Positions 17,136 to 25,680 of a stretch of 47,707 nucleotides of DNA are shown here, in pieces. The translations under genes and the position numbers were made by a program. Origin of the DNA: Terrimonas_B sp041743125 (GTDB lineage: Bacteria; Bacteroidota; Bacteroidia; Chitinophagales; Chitinophagaceae). Numbering within the stretch: the stretch's first letter is position 1; every line of letters starts with the position of its first letter. Under the pieces are notes generated by a model, which had not been told where the DNA came from, did not search any database, and saw only the letters and a list, made by a program, of their open reading frames with translations. The stretch covers positions 1 to 47,707 of the forward strand of contig JBGTNK010000231.1 of the NCBI GenBank assembly GCA_041743125.1, in the 5' to 3' direction.

Positions 17136-18188
17136 TTATACAGCCGGTTCCTGCTGGCTCAGGCAATGAAAACTACCCAATCCCCATATGATATCAGTAG
17201 AATCAATGCCAACTACTTCCCGGTCAGGAAAACAAGCCTGGATTATTTCCAATGCTTTTTCGTCTTTGTTGCATTGGAAAGTGGGAACAATTACGGATTT
17301 ATTGGCAATATAAAAATTGGCATAAGAGGCTGGTAACCGCTGGCCATCATAAATTACCGCATCAGGCATTGGAAGTTCAATAACATTTAGCTGCTTATCA
17401 TTGGGTAACCTCATTTTTTGGAGTTGCTTCAGATTATTTTGCAGTAAATCAAAATTATCATCAGTGCTGCTTTCTTCAACTACAGCCAATACAGTGTCTG
17501 CATTTACAAATCGAACTGTATCGTCTATGTGCCCATCAGTATCATCCCCGGTTATTCCTTCGTCAACCCACAGAATTTGATCTACTGCGTAAAACTTTAT
17601 TAAGTATTCTTCGATCTGTTGCTGGTTGAGGTGCGGGTTTCTGTTTGGATTCAGCAGGCAGGCAGTGGAAGTAATCAAGGTACCTGCCCCGTTAAAATCT
17701 ACTGAGCCCCCTTCCATTACTATACCAGGATAATAAACGGGAGTATTAAACTCCTTCCCGATCCATGTAGGAATAACGTCATCAAGGTCATAAGGAGGAT
17801 ATTTATTACCCCAGGCATTGTATCCCCAATCCACAATCACTTTTTTGTGTTCCGCTTTTGGGTTAATTAAAAACGCAGGGCCATAATCCCTGCACCAGGC
17901 ATCATTAGTAGGATGCAGGTAAAATTCAACTTTACCCAGATCAACACCCCTGTTCTCCAGGTGCATAATGGCAAACTGCTGCATCATTTTATTATTGACG
18001 TTGATCCGAACTATTTCCCCTTTTGTCAGTTCCTTAATGAATTTTACAAAGGAGGGGAAAATGGAGTTTATTTTTCCGGGCCATGAGGCTTCTTTGTGAG
18101 GCCAGCTTAGCCAGGTGGCGATATGTGGGGCAAATTCGGCCGGAAAAGTATATCCTGAATCTTTTAATGATGCAATGGGTTTTGCCAT
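17136..18188 (-). CDS. aguA: Agmatine deiminase
   Basis: Converts agmatine to N-carbamoylputrescine and ammonia (PF04371, guanidino-modifying fold). The 350-residue length is normal. Recognisable parts are PAEFAPHIATWLSWPH (residues 15-30), DAWCRDYGPAF, MEGGSVDFNG, TDGHIDDTVRF with the catalytic His/Asp, and the C-terminal GSFHCLSQQ with the nucleophile Cys342. aguB, which hydrolyses its product, is 48 bases upstream in the same operon. Confidence 0.95.
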   Translation of the reverse strand: MAKPIASLKDSGYTFPAEFAPHIATWLSWPHKEASWPGKINSIFPSFVKFIKELTKGEIVRINVNNKMMQQFAIMHLENRGVDLGKVEFYLHPTNDAWCRDYGPAFLINPKAEHKKVIVDWGYNAWGNKYPPYDLDDVIPTWIGKEFNTPVYYPGIVMEGGSVDFNGAGTLITSTACLLNPNRNPHLNQQQIEEYLIKFYAVDQILWVDEGITGDDTDGHIDDTVRFVNADTVLAVVEESSTDDNFDLLQNNLKQLQKMRLPNDKQLNVIELPMPDAVIYDGQRLPASYANFYIANKSVIVPTFQCNKDEKALEIIQACFPDREVVGIDSTDIIWGLGSFHCLSQQEPAV

Positions 18189-18236
18189 AATAAATAGTTC
18201 GGTAACGCTTGTAAAGAGTTGTATTTGAGTTTGAAA

Positions 18237-19118
18237 CTAAATTTTTTCTTCATCGATATAACGCTTGGTAATAGCCTGGTAGGTATCTATTCTTCGATCT
18301 CTTAAAAAGGGCCAGTGCGTTCTGTATTGGTCGGTTTTGTCAAGATCCAGTTCCTCCACATGCACTTCCTCCTTTTCATGCGAAGCCTTATATAGAATGC
18401 TCCCGAAAGGATTTGTAATAAAAGATCCGCCCCAAAATTTCATTGCACCGTTTTGCTCATGGCCCACCCTGTTCACACTAACTACATGCAGGCCGTTGGC
18501 TACTGAATGGCTTCGCTGAATGGTCTGCCAGGCATTATATTGTTCCGTGTTCGTGGGCTCATCCTGGGCCTTAGCCCAGCCTATGGCAGTTGGATAAAAT
18601 AATATTTCGGCTCCCATCAGGGAAGTGATACGAGAAGCTTCGGGATACCATTGATCCCAACAAATTAACACTCCACTTTTTGCAAATTTTGTTTCAAATA
18701 CTTTATATCCCAGGTCACCCGGAGTAAAATAAAATTTTTCATAATAGGCGGGATCATCAGGTATGTGCATCTTCCGGTATTTTCCAAGGTAACGGCCATC
18801 TGCATCCAGCACTGCGGTTGTGTTATGATAAAGCCCCTGTGCCCTTTTTTCAAACAGGGAGGCAATAATAACCACACCCAATTCCTTTGCTGTTTCTGAA
18901 AGTGCATCGGTAGAAGGGCCTGGAATAGGCTCCGCTAATTTGAAATTGTCGTAATCCTCAACATCGCAGAAATAAAGAGAAGTAAATAATTCCTGCAGGC
19001 AAACTATCTGAGCGCCTTTAGCGGCGGCTTCTTTTATTTTTCCTATTGCTTTTTGCAAATTTTCTTGTTTACTATCAGAGCAACTCATTTGCACGATCCC
19101 GACTTTTACTTTCGCCAT
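18237..19118 (-). CDS. aguB: N-carbamoylputrescine amidase
   Basis: A nitrilase-superfamily hydrolase that releases putrescine, CO2 and ammonia from N-carbamoylputrescine. The Glu-Lys-Cys triad is visible: Glu43 in LQELF, Lys116 in YRKMHIPDD and Cys153 in LICWDQWYPE. The 293-residue length is normal and the protein is cytoplasmic. It is the first gene of the putrescine operon, with a perfect -7 element 18 bases upstream and aguA following. Confidence 0.95.
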   Translation of the reverse strand: MAKVKVGIVQMSCSDSKQENLQKAIGKIKEAAAKGAQIVCLQELFTSLYFCDVEDYDNFKLAEPIPGPSTDALSETAKELGVVIIASLFEKRAQGLYHNTTAVLDADGRYLGKYRKMHIPDDPAYYEKFYFTPGDLGYKVFETKFAKSGVLICWDQWYPEASRITSLMGAEILFYPTAIGWAKAQDEPTNTEQYNAWQTIQRSHSVANGLHVVSVNRVGHEQNGAMKFWGGSFITNPFGSILYKASHEKEEVHVEELDLDKTDQYRTHWPFLRDRRIDTYQAITKRYIDEEKI

Positions 19119-19135
19119 GTTGGTATTTTGAGGTG

Positions 19136-19143
19136 CAAAAATA
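19136..19143 (-). promoter_or_regulatory. Promoter (-7) of the aguB-aguA-speB operon
   Basis: On the minus strand TATTTTTG is a perfect TAnnTTTG, 17 bases before the aguB ATG. The -33 side has only a weak TTTTC. Predicted leader is about 11 bases. Confidence 0.45.
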
Positions 19144-19301
19144 GGCCTAAGTCTTCAAGTGAAAAGGTATGATTTGCTGAAGGCAAAAAAGAGGAATCTT
19201 AATTTAATAAAGTGTATTGGCCCAGCGTGTAAAAAAGCCTTTCCATTTTAAGATAATATTCAAATTTAAATTACAATTCGCCGGGGCCTTTTATCGAAGG
19301 T

Positions 19302-19333
19302 AAAAAAAAACACCCCGGATTAACGGGATGTTT
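19302..19333 (-). terminator. Terminator of the desaturase gene
   Basis: On the minus strand AAACATCCCG pairs with CGGGGTGTT (one mismatch), followed by an uninterrupted U run (nine A on the plus strand at 19302-19310). It is 30 bases past the desaturase stop. Confidence 0.8.
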
Positions 19334-19361
19334 AAGAATTAATTTAATCTTAAACTATTTA

Positions 19362-20450
19362 TTAAGCGGAAATATGATGATGAGGGTTTTTTCCCATTTC
19401 TTTTAAAAAAGCTACATGGGAAGCCACTGCCGTACGCACCCTCTTATATTCAATATATTGAATGTTATATTCCTGGCAGGCTTTCTTGATGATCTTACTT
19501 ATGGCCGGGTAATGCACATGGGATATTTTGGGAAACAAATGATGCTCTACCTGGAAATTGAGTCCGCCTACAAGCCAGCTAACTAATTTATTCTTGGTAG
19601 CAAAGTTGGCAGTGGTCTTGATCTGGTGTATGGCCCATTCGTCTTCCATTTTCCCAGTTGCTTCATTTGGTAAAGGGAAGTGAGTATGCTCCACAGTGTG
19701 CGCCAGCTGGAAAACAATACTTAAAACAAATCCGGCTACCACACCCATAATTGTAAATCCAATGACCCATGGAATAAAACCAACCAGGTAAATAGGAAGA
19801 GCGACAAAAATTACGGCGTGGGCAAATTTGTAAAACCAGAACGAAAAATGTTCGCCAAGAGTCATTTTTCTGAGCGGGGTGGATCCAATCTTTCCCGTAA
19901 AATATTTTTTATAATCAGTAACGAAAACCCAATAAATATACAACAAGGAATAGGCGGCCCAAAAATAGAAATGCTGAAATTTATGAATCTTGTAATGTTG
20001 CTGTTCGTCGCAAAGACGAAGCAGGGGACGGGCTTCTATGTCATCGTCTACTCCGTGAATATTAGTATAAGTATGATGAATAACGTTGTGCTTTGTTTTC
20101 CACATATACTGGCTGGCTCCCAAAAAATTGGCAGCATTAGATGCCATGTTATTTATCCATTTATACGGGCTAAAGCTTCCATGCGCCCCGTCGTGCATAA
20201 CATTGAAACCGATGGCAGCGGTTAAGCAGCCCAACAGGATGGATTCACCAATAGCCCATAGAGCTGTTGGGGTAAAGAAAACAAGATGAACATATATGGC
20301 AATGAAACTTAAAACAAAAAGGATAGCTTTAAAGTATAGTTTAAAATTTCCGGTTGTAGGTTTTCCTGCACTGGCAAAATATTCGGCGATACGCCTTTTT
20401 AATTCCCCGTGAAAGGGTAGAGGTGTTTTTGGGAATTTTGGACTGGACAT
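19362..20450 (-). CDS. Membrane fatty acid desaturase, front-end/linoleoyl-type
   Basis: An integral di-iron desaturase of 362 residues. The three histidine boxes are HDGAH (86-90), HNVIHH (121-126) and QVEHH (300-304). A Gln in the third box is typical of front-end (delta-5/delta-6-like) and acyl-lipid desaturases. There is no cytochrome b5 domain, so a separate ferredoxin or similar donor is needed. Four or more hydrophobic helices surround the boxes. The frame extends to 20480, but the promoter at 20478-20485 supports the ATG at 20450. Regiospecificity cannot be predicted. Confidence 0.9.
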   Translation of the reverse strand: MSSPKFPKTPLPFHGELKRRIAEYFASAGKPTTGNFKLYFKAILFVLSFIAIYVHLVFFTPTALWAIGESILLGCLTAAIGFNVMHDGAHGSFSPYKWINNMASNAANFLGASQYMWKTKHNVIHHTYTNIHGVDDDIEARPLLRLCDEQQHYKIHKFQHFYFWAAYSLLYIYWVFVTDYKKYFTGKIGSTPLRKMTLGEHFSFWFYKFAHAVIFVALPIYLVGFIPWVIGFTIMGVVAGFVLSIVFQLAHTVEHTHFPLPNEATGKMEDEWAIHQIKTTANFATKNKLVSWLVGGLNFQVEHHLFPKISHVHYPAISKIIKKACQEYNIQYIEYKRVRTAVASHVAFLKEMGKNPHHHISA

Positions 20451-20477
20451 GTATATAAATAAAAATTTGATGCGGCG

Positions 20478-20485
20478 CAAAGGTA
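20478..20485 (-). promoter_or_regulatory. Promoter (-7) of the desaturase gene
   Basis: TACCTTTG on the minus strand is a perfect TAnnTTTG, 28 bases before the ATG at 20450; a GTTTT lies roughly at the -33 distance. Confidence 0.45.
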
Positions 20486-20644
20486 ACTTAAGATGTTGAT
20501 AAAACGGTCACATAGAAGTAATAGTACACATGCGGGGATAAATAATTTTATATAAGCATAAAGTTGAAAACTGGTAGGTTTTATTGATCAATGAAGATAA
20601 TTTAAGAATATAATTACTTTGGTAAACTGCTTATCCCTATACCT

Positions 20645-21382
20645 TTAAGTTTCATTTTGAATCAGAGCATCCAGGGTTTTGATGCCTATTTTCTTTTCCG
20701 TTACAAAACCTTCCGCATATTTAACGCCTATTCTTTTTCCTAACATCCTGCATCTTGCAATAACACTCTCCAGGAAATCTGGCGTAGAAATATATGTTTG
20801 AGGGCCATCGCTGCCGGCTTGCCCTGAATGAAATTGGGTACTATATGCTTTTATAGCATTCATACGTTGGTCAAACACATCTGTTATATCGATAAGTAAG
20901 TCGGGCTCATGAAACCAATCCTGTAAATATTGGAGGTAGTAGGTGGGCCGCCATTTTTCTTGCGGATGGCCTTTATCATCTACCGTTTCTAATTTGGCAA
21001 GGCCCGAGAGAAAGCAGCAATCACTGATCAACTTACCAGCCCGGCCATGGTCGGGATGGCGGTCGTGCAGAATATTGCCAATAATAATTTCAGGCTGATA
21101 TTTTCGGATAAGTTGAATAACCTTTAATTGATTCTCTTCATCGTTTTTGAAGAAGCCATCCCTCATTTTCAGATTTTCTCTTACTGAAGCTCCCATCAAT
21201 TTTGCTGCGTTGGCAGCTTCCTGATACCTGGTTTCTACTGTTCCTCTTGTACCTAGTTCACCTTGTGTTAAATCAGCTATGCCTATCTTTTTTCCCAGTT
21301 TTTGTTCATTGATCAGCGTGCCGGAGCATCCCAGTTCCACGTCATCCGGGTGAACACCAATAGCGAGAATATCTAATTTCAT
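20645..21382 (-). CDS. bshB1: N-acetylglucosaminyl-malate deacetylase of bacillithiol synthesis
   Basis: A LmbE/PIG-L-like zinc deacetylase of 245 residues. Zinc ligands are in GVHPDDVELG (His11, Asp13/14) and the later HPDHGRAG. The pattern LTQGELGTRGTVETRYQEA is characteristic of the BshB1 group, which deacetylates GlcNAc-malate in bacillithiol synthesis, as known from other bacteria. bshA and bshC are not in the window. The frame is open to 21403, but a perfect -7 element at 21401-21408 makes the ATG at 21382 the likely start. Confidence 0.9.
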   Translation of the reverse strand: MKLDILAIGVHPDDVELGCSGTLINEQKLGKKIGIADLTQGELGTRGTVETRYQEAANAAKLMGASVRENLKMRDGFFKNDEENQLKVIQLIRKYQPEIIIGNILHDRHPDHGRAGKLISDCCFLSGLAKLETVDDKGHPQEKWRPTYYLQYLQDWFHEPDLLIDITDVFDQRMNAIKAYSTQFHSGQAGSDGPQTYISTPDFLESVIARCRMLGKRIGVKYAEGFVTEKKIGIKTLDALIQNET

Positions 21383-21400
21383 TTTATAAAATTGAAGCGG

Positions 21401-21408
21401 CAAAGATA
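21401..21408 (-). promoter_or_regulatory. Promoter (-7) of bshB1
   Basis: TATCTTTG on the minus strand matches TAnnTTTG, 18 bases before the ATG at 21382. A TTG lies 15 bases further up, shorter than ideal. Confidence 0.45.
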
Positions 21409-21538
21409 AAGACCAGTTGGGTTCAATAAATGAGGAAGTAATCTACCTTATTGCATGTACTACCAATGAACAAATGAACCCACCATTATGAGATGTAACT
21501 GCAATTAAAAACTATAACTGAAAATTTCGTATTTCTGT

Positions 21539-22243
21539 TTATTTACGATAAGGATTGCCATACCAGACCCCATCAATTTCATTGGCAAAATTTTCAATTT
21601 GCCGGTCTACTTTATCGGACAGGTCCCATTGTTGTTTCAAACTGCTGTTGAAAAAAAACGCTACCGTCTGGTACAACCTGGCACTCATTCCGCCTTTATA
21701 TTCTTTTATGATCTCATAACAGTTATTACCTGTTTGCCGGTTGATCAGTTTCATTAAAACCCGGCCCTGGTATACAGAAAGATTGGAAAGAGGTTCAGTA
21801 AAACTTTTTCTTAATTCTTTTTCCCTTGATTTTATATATTCCTTCCGTTCTTTTTTTCCTTTTACTGCTGTCAGTTTTAAATTTATATCATTAATGGCAA
21901 CTCCGGCTACTCTCGCATAAGGATAGGTTACATAAACTGCATTCCGCAATCTTGTCCATTCGGCAATCATCTTCTCCAGTTTTTTTGGAGGCAATTTGGA
22001 CACCCACACCATTTCTTCCTCTTTGTATGGTTGCATTTCGCTACGATACCAGATCGCATCAACCAGGAGAGTATCATTGGGTCCCCATTTTTTAGATCTT
22101 TCTTCATATGAGGGCATAGGTTCGCTTGCGTCAATTGAATCCTGAAGAGGAGTAGTTTGAGCACTTAGTAAGACTCCTGATAAGATCAGTATTACCAGTA
22201 AGGCAATTTTATATATTCTTATTTTTAAAATGAAGTGGCTCAT
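21539..22243 (-). CDS. DUF4294 exported protein
   Basis: A 234-residue protein with an N-terminal signal sequence (residues 8-29, ending LLSAQ). The family-typical C-terminal half includes LSVYQGRVLMKLINRQTGNN, then a helical ARLYQTVAFFFNSSLKQQWD. DUF4294 is, as far as I recall, restricted to Bacteroidota and has no known function. It is 82 bases after ccmF on the same strand but also has its own possible promoter at 22287-22294, so joint expression is uncertain. Confidence 0.82.
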   Translation of the reverse strand: MSHFILKIRIYKIALLVILILSGVLLSAQTTPLQDSIDASEPMPSYEERSKKWGPNDTLLVDAIWYRSEMQPYKEEEMVWVSKLPPKKLEKMIAEWTRLRNAVYVTYPYARVAGVAINDINLKLTAVKGKKERKEYIKSREKELRKSFTEPLSNLSVYQGRVLMKLINRQTGNNCYEIIKEYKGGMSARLYQTVAFFFNSSLKQQWDLSDKVDRQIENFANEIDGVWYGNPYRK

Positions 22244-22286
22244 CCGGCCATAAATTTATAAAATGTATCAATGAATTACAAGACAG

Positions 22287-22294
22287 CAAAACTA
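22287..22294 (-). promoter_or_regulatory. Possible promoter (-7) of the DUF4294 gene
   Basis: TAGTTTTG on the minus strand is a perfect TAnnTTTG, 44 bases before the DUF4294 ATG and just after the ccmF stop. Confidence 0.35.
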
Positions 22295-22325
22295 ATTCCG
22301 CCGCTGTTTTGAAAATGTGAAAGTT

Positions 22326-24923
22326 TTAACTTTCTGGTCTCAGGCGGTTAACTTGAATTCTTCGGACCATGCTAATAATTATTCCGATGGCGGTAATAAT
22401 GATTCCAAGCCATAATACATTTATAAAAGGGAATTTGTATGCTTTCAGAGTTACGTATTCCAGAATGGCGCTGGATTCTTTTACTCCAATATCAGCCCCG
22501 CTTGTGTCTTCCTTTACACTGTTTATTCTTACAATCAGGCTTTCTGACATGATGGTATCTGGTAAAGCAAACAAGTTGCCTTTCTGGCTAATCAACAAAG
22601 GTTCAGAGGTATAACTGGTTTTATTAAAGGAATAAACCTTCAAACTTGCTACGGTTGCCTTATCTCCAGGCTGAAAGCCTTCAAAGGGCATATTATCTTT
22701 TGTAGTGATCTTTTCTAATACCAGGTATCCTTTTGAATAAAAAATACTATCACCAATGTTTACGATATTACTTCTGAAATTGGCCGTGTCCTGGTTTTTT
22801 TCGGGATTTGGTAAGGCTGAGATATAGGTAAAAACATCATGATCCCAGTAATGTCTTGAATCAGGATTGGCCATTAATCCTTCGTTTCCTTTATAATTTA
22901 CAAAAGCATTGGGCCGCAGAGTAAATTCTTCATCGTCTGTACGGCTTTTAAAATGAATAGTGTAATACCATTGTTGTTTCTTAGGATGTGCAGAGTCACC
23001 CAGATAGGCTACGTCAAATTTTCCCATTTTCATGGGCAAGCCTTTAATGAGTGTAAGATTTTCACCCGTTTTTTCCTTGCTTTCTGAGCCAAAATCAATA
23101 GCAATGCCACTGGTATTTCTAGAAATGACTTCTTTTTTCGATGAGGAAATAAGGATACCCAACAATACAAGGCCAAAGCCAGCATGGGAAATAGAACCAC
23201 CTGATAGTTTTAATTTTCCTTTTAAACCCAGCCAGATATATGCGGCATTAGCAACAACTGCATAAACGCTGCAAGCCACGGCAAGCCAGATGGCACCCAG
23301 GTAAGCAGGTCCGTGTTTGTCATAGTTTATATTTCCAAACACCAGGATCAGTATCGCAAGAATAATAGCAACTCCCGTTGGAATGCCAATTTTTTTCCAG
23401 AACGCCTTCCCGGTAGTGCTTTTATATTTTATATATTGTGTTATAGCGGTAAGTAATCCAATAATAATGGCAACAAAAATTTGTATTTGGTTATAGGCCA
23501 TTTCTTCGTCTTCCGGTGCCGCTAACTTTATATCAAAAATCTTATTGATAACGGGAAGAGATGTTTTGCTAATTATAACGATGGCAGAAAGAAAGAATAC
23601 CAGTGCTCCGATAAACATCCAGAATTCACGGGAATTGCCGCTTTCTTCTTTTGTAATAGTTGGCACTTGTTTTTGGATCTGGAAAACAACAAAACCAAGT
23701 CCGATAATAATGGTAATAAACGCAATTGCAGGGATACCGCTGAAATAGGATGCCAGAAGAAGTACGATACCAACAATTCCAGTGATCTTTTTTTGATTTA
23801 AAGTTGTAGCTACAAGGAAAGCAGGCAACCAGGTAAATGAATAAAGTAGCATGTACAGCTGGCCATTCATTCCCAGGTCAGTAAACGCATGTACAGAAGC
23901 TTCGCCTAAAATTCCGCTACGCGTAAGAAAAGTGGAATAAAGAATGAAAATGAATGTCAAAAAAAGAAAAAGATAGGCTGACCGCTGGGAATGTCCGCTG
24001 TGTTTATAAATAAGGATAGTATGTACTCCCGCAACTAATATTAACCAGGGAACAAGTGAAGCATTTTCTACGGGATCCCAGGCCCAATAACCCCCAAAGG
24101 TTAATGATTCATAAGCCCAGGCAGCTCCCATCATTATTCCTACACCTAATACCGCCAGTGAAAATAACGACCACGGTAAAGCAGGTTTTAGAACATCCCC
24201 GAATTTTTTTGTCCATAATCCGGCTATCATAAATGAAAAAGGAATAAGCGTGGACGCAAAGCCCAGGAACAAAACAGGAGGATGGATCACCATCCAATAA
24301 TTTTGTAGCAAAGGATTTAGATCGTTGCCATCCTTAATTGACAGCATATAATCGGGTCGCAATGATTGATTCACATCCATATTGATATGCAGGGCGGGTG
24401 CATTATCCAGAACGCCTGAATCTCTCAATAATATAAAGGGATTGGAGCCAAGTTTTTCACCAAAGAAATAAATGCCCGCAACCATAGTGGCCAGGCAAAA
24501 TTGAGTAAAGCTGACCACCGTCATTACAGGGGCCTCCCATTGTTTGGCCGACTTTATTAGAACAAGACCCAACAGACAATGCCAGAAACTCCACAACAAA
24601 AAACTCCCTTCCTGGCCTTCCCAGAAGCAGGCTAATAAATATTTCCCTTCCAGGGAGCGGCTACTGTGCTGCCAGGCATATTTATATTCAAACAGGTTAT
24701 TTGAAATAATATAAAAGAGGATGGAAAAGATGACAATAACAGAAATAGTTTCAGTAATAAATGCGAACCGGGCCAATTTCTTCCAATAAGCTGAGTTCGT
24801 TCCTTCCTTTGAAAGTGTGGATTTTAAGTAGGCAAAGGAAGCCACGATGGAAGCAACCAATGAAAGCACGATAAAAAAATGGCCAAACTGACCGGGTAAG
24901 AGATGCTCGCCTGTGTAATCCAT
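22326..24923 (-). CDS. ccmF: Cytochrome c heme lyase subunit CcmF
   Basis: A large integral membrane protein (865 residues) of system I cytochrome c maturation that joins heme to apocytochrome. The tryptophan-rich WWD motif is GGYWAWDPVENASLVPWL (residues 277-294). The preceding LLACFWEGQEGSFLLW segment is also characteristic. There are about twelve or more helices and a periplasmic domain of about 240 residues before the last helix. It follows ccmE by about 100 bases; ccmA, B and C are not in the window. It would serve the heptaheme cytochrome at 37.5 kb among others. Confidence 0.93.
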   Translation of the reverse strand: MDYTGEHLLPGQFGHFFIVLSLVASIVASFAYLKSTLSKEGTNSAYWKKLARFAFITETISVIVIFSILFYIISNNLFEYKYAWQHSSRSLEGKYLLACFWEGQEGSFLLWSFWHCLLGLVLIKSAKQWEAPVMTVVSFTQFCLATMVAGIYFFGEKLGSNPFILLRDSGVLDNAPALHINMDVNQSLRPDYMLSIKDGNDLNPLLQNYWMVIHPPVLFLGFASTLIPFSFMIAGLWTKKFGDVLKPALPWSLFSLAVLGVGIMMGAAWAYESLTFGGYWAWDPVENASLVPWLILVAGVHTILIYKHSGHSQRSAYLFLFLTFIFILYSTFLTRSGILGEASVHAFTDLGMNGQLYMLLYSFTWLPAFLVATTLNQKKITGIVGIVLLLASYFSGIPAIAFITIIIGLGFVVFQIQKQVPTITKEESGNSREFWMFIGALVFFLSAIVIISKTSLPVINKIFDIKLAAPEDEEMAYNQIQIFVAIIIGLLTAITQYIKYKSTTGKAFWKKIGIPTGVAIILAILILVFGNINYDKHGPAYLGAIWLAVACSVYAVVANAAYIWLGLKGKLKLSGGSISHAGFGLVLLGILISSSKKEVISRNTSGIAIDFGSESKEKTGENLTLIKGLPMKMGKFDVAYLGDSAHPKKQQWYYTIHFKSRTDDEEFTLRPNAFVNYKGNEGLMANPDSRHYWDHDVFTYISALPNPEKNQDTANFRSNIVNIGDSIFYSKGYLVLEKITTKDNMPFEGFQPGDKATVASLKVYSFNKTSYTSEPLLISQKGNLFALPDTIMSESLIVRINSVKEDTSGADIGVKESSAILEYVTLKAYKFPFINVLWLGIIITAIGIIISMVRRIQVNRLRPES

Positions 24924-24940
24924 TGTGAAGAGAGAGTTTG

Positions 24941-24967
24941 TTTAAAAAATAACCGGCTGCCGGTCAT
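24941..24967 (-). other. GC hairpin between ccmE and ccmF
   Basis: On the minus strand ACCGG-CAG-CCGGT is followed by TTATTTTTTAA. The stem has only five pairs with a three-base loop, so it may be a partial terminator that lowers ccmF relative to ccmE. The structure is visible; the effect is inferred. Confidence 0.35.
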
Positions 24968-25024
24968 CTTCTATACGTTATTTAGTATTTATTAATTTAT
25001 ACTCCACCAGGGTCCAACCTCTAT

Positions 25025-25441
25025 TTACCTGGTAAATGCGGCAGATTGAATATTTTTTTCAGCAGCCTTCATATCGTCTTTGTATTTAGATGGACATTTC
25101 GTTTGAATGCTTTTGCAATCAAAATAATTATCAATGTATTTACCTTTCAAAACTAATCTTTCGCTGATCTCAAAATTTTCCGGCTTTGGATTGTGGTAAA
25201 TAACTTTCACCGATTTTCCCAATGTGTCCACAGCTGTGAAAGCAAGGAAATTCGGATCTTTTAAGGCATCGTATTCAACTGGCTGAGATTTATCTAAACG
25301 GGCCATCAGGTGAACGAACTTACCTTCTTTAGAAATTGCTGTATCTACTGTATCGTAAGTAGTTGCCGTTTGTAAAAAACTGATCAGAACTGCAATAGCA
25401 GCGGCTACAAGTACCAATAATATAATATGAATTTTTTTCAT
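25025..25441 (-). CDS. ccmE: Cytochrome c maturation heme chaperone CcmE, CxxxY variant
   Basis: A 138-residue membrane-anchored periplasmic heme chaperone: helix at residues 3-24, then an OB-fold-like beta domain (LVLKGKYIDNYFD). The usual heme-binding HxxxY is replaced by CPSKY (Cys116, Tyr120), the CxxxY form known from archaea and some bacteria with variant system I. ccmF follows downstream. The frame opens five codons earlier (25456), but the ATG at 25441 gives the usual MKK-helix start. Confidence 0.88.
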   Translation of the reverse strand: MKKIHIILLVLVAAAIAVLISFLQTATTYDTVDTAISKEGKFVHLMARLDKSQPVEYDALKDPNFLAFTAVDTLGKSVKVIYHNPKPENFEISERLVLKGKYIDNYFDCKSIQTKCPSKYKDDMKAAEKNIQSAAFTR

Positions 25442-25647
25442 GGCTTTATCCCTCAAATCTGGTTTTTATATGCGGTGCAAATTACGTCAAAAAAAGATCA
25501 TCCACTTTCCTTTTTGTACTGGCGGCAGAAGATGAAAAATGAAATGCAGTTTTGCTCTGTTCAATTGATATCCCAAAATTAGTTCAGTATAGTTTTTTTC
25601 AGAACGGTAGAGCGGCTTAGTAACATTTTAACCGTAACCTTTGCCCT

Positions 25648-25655
25648 TATCTTTG
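25648..25655 (+). promoter_or_regulatory. Promoter (-7) of the acyl-CoA dehydrogenase gene
   Basis: TATCTTTG is a perfect TAnnTTTG, 25 bases before the ATG. A second near-match (TAACCTTTG) lies 13 bases upstream. The -33 region is only TTTT-like. Confidence 0.5.
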
Positions 25656-25680
25656 CGGATCAAAATTAAAATTTTGCCGT

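Noticed and set aside
22369..22614. Plus-strand frames antisense to ccmF
   Set aside because: Shadows of a well-supported membrane protein gene with no independent signals.
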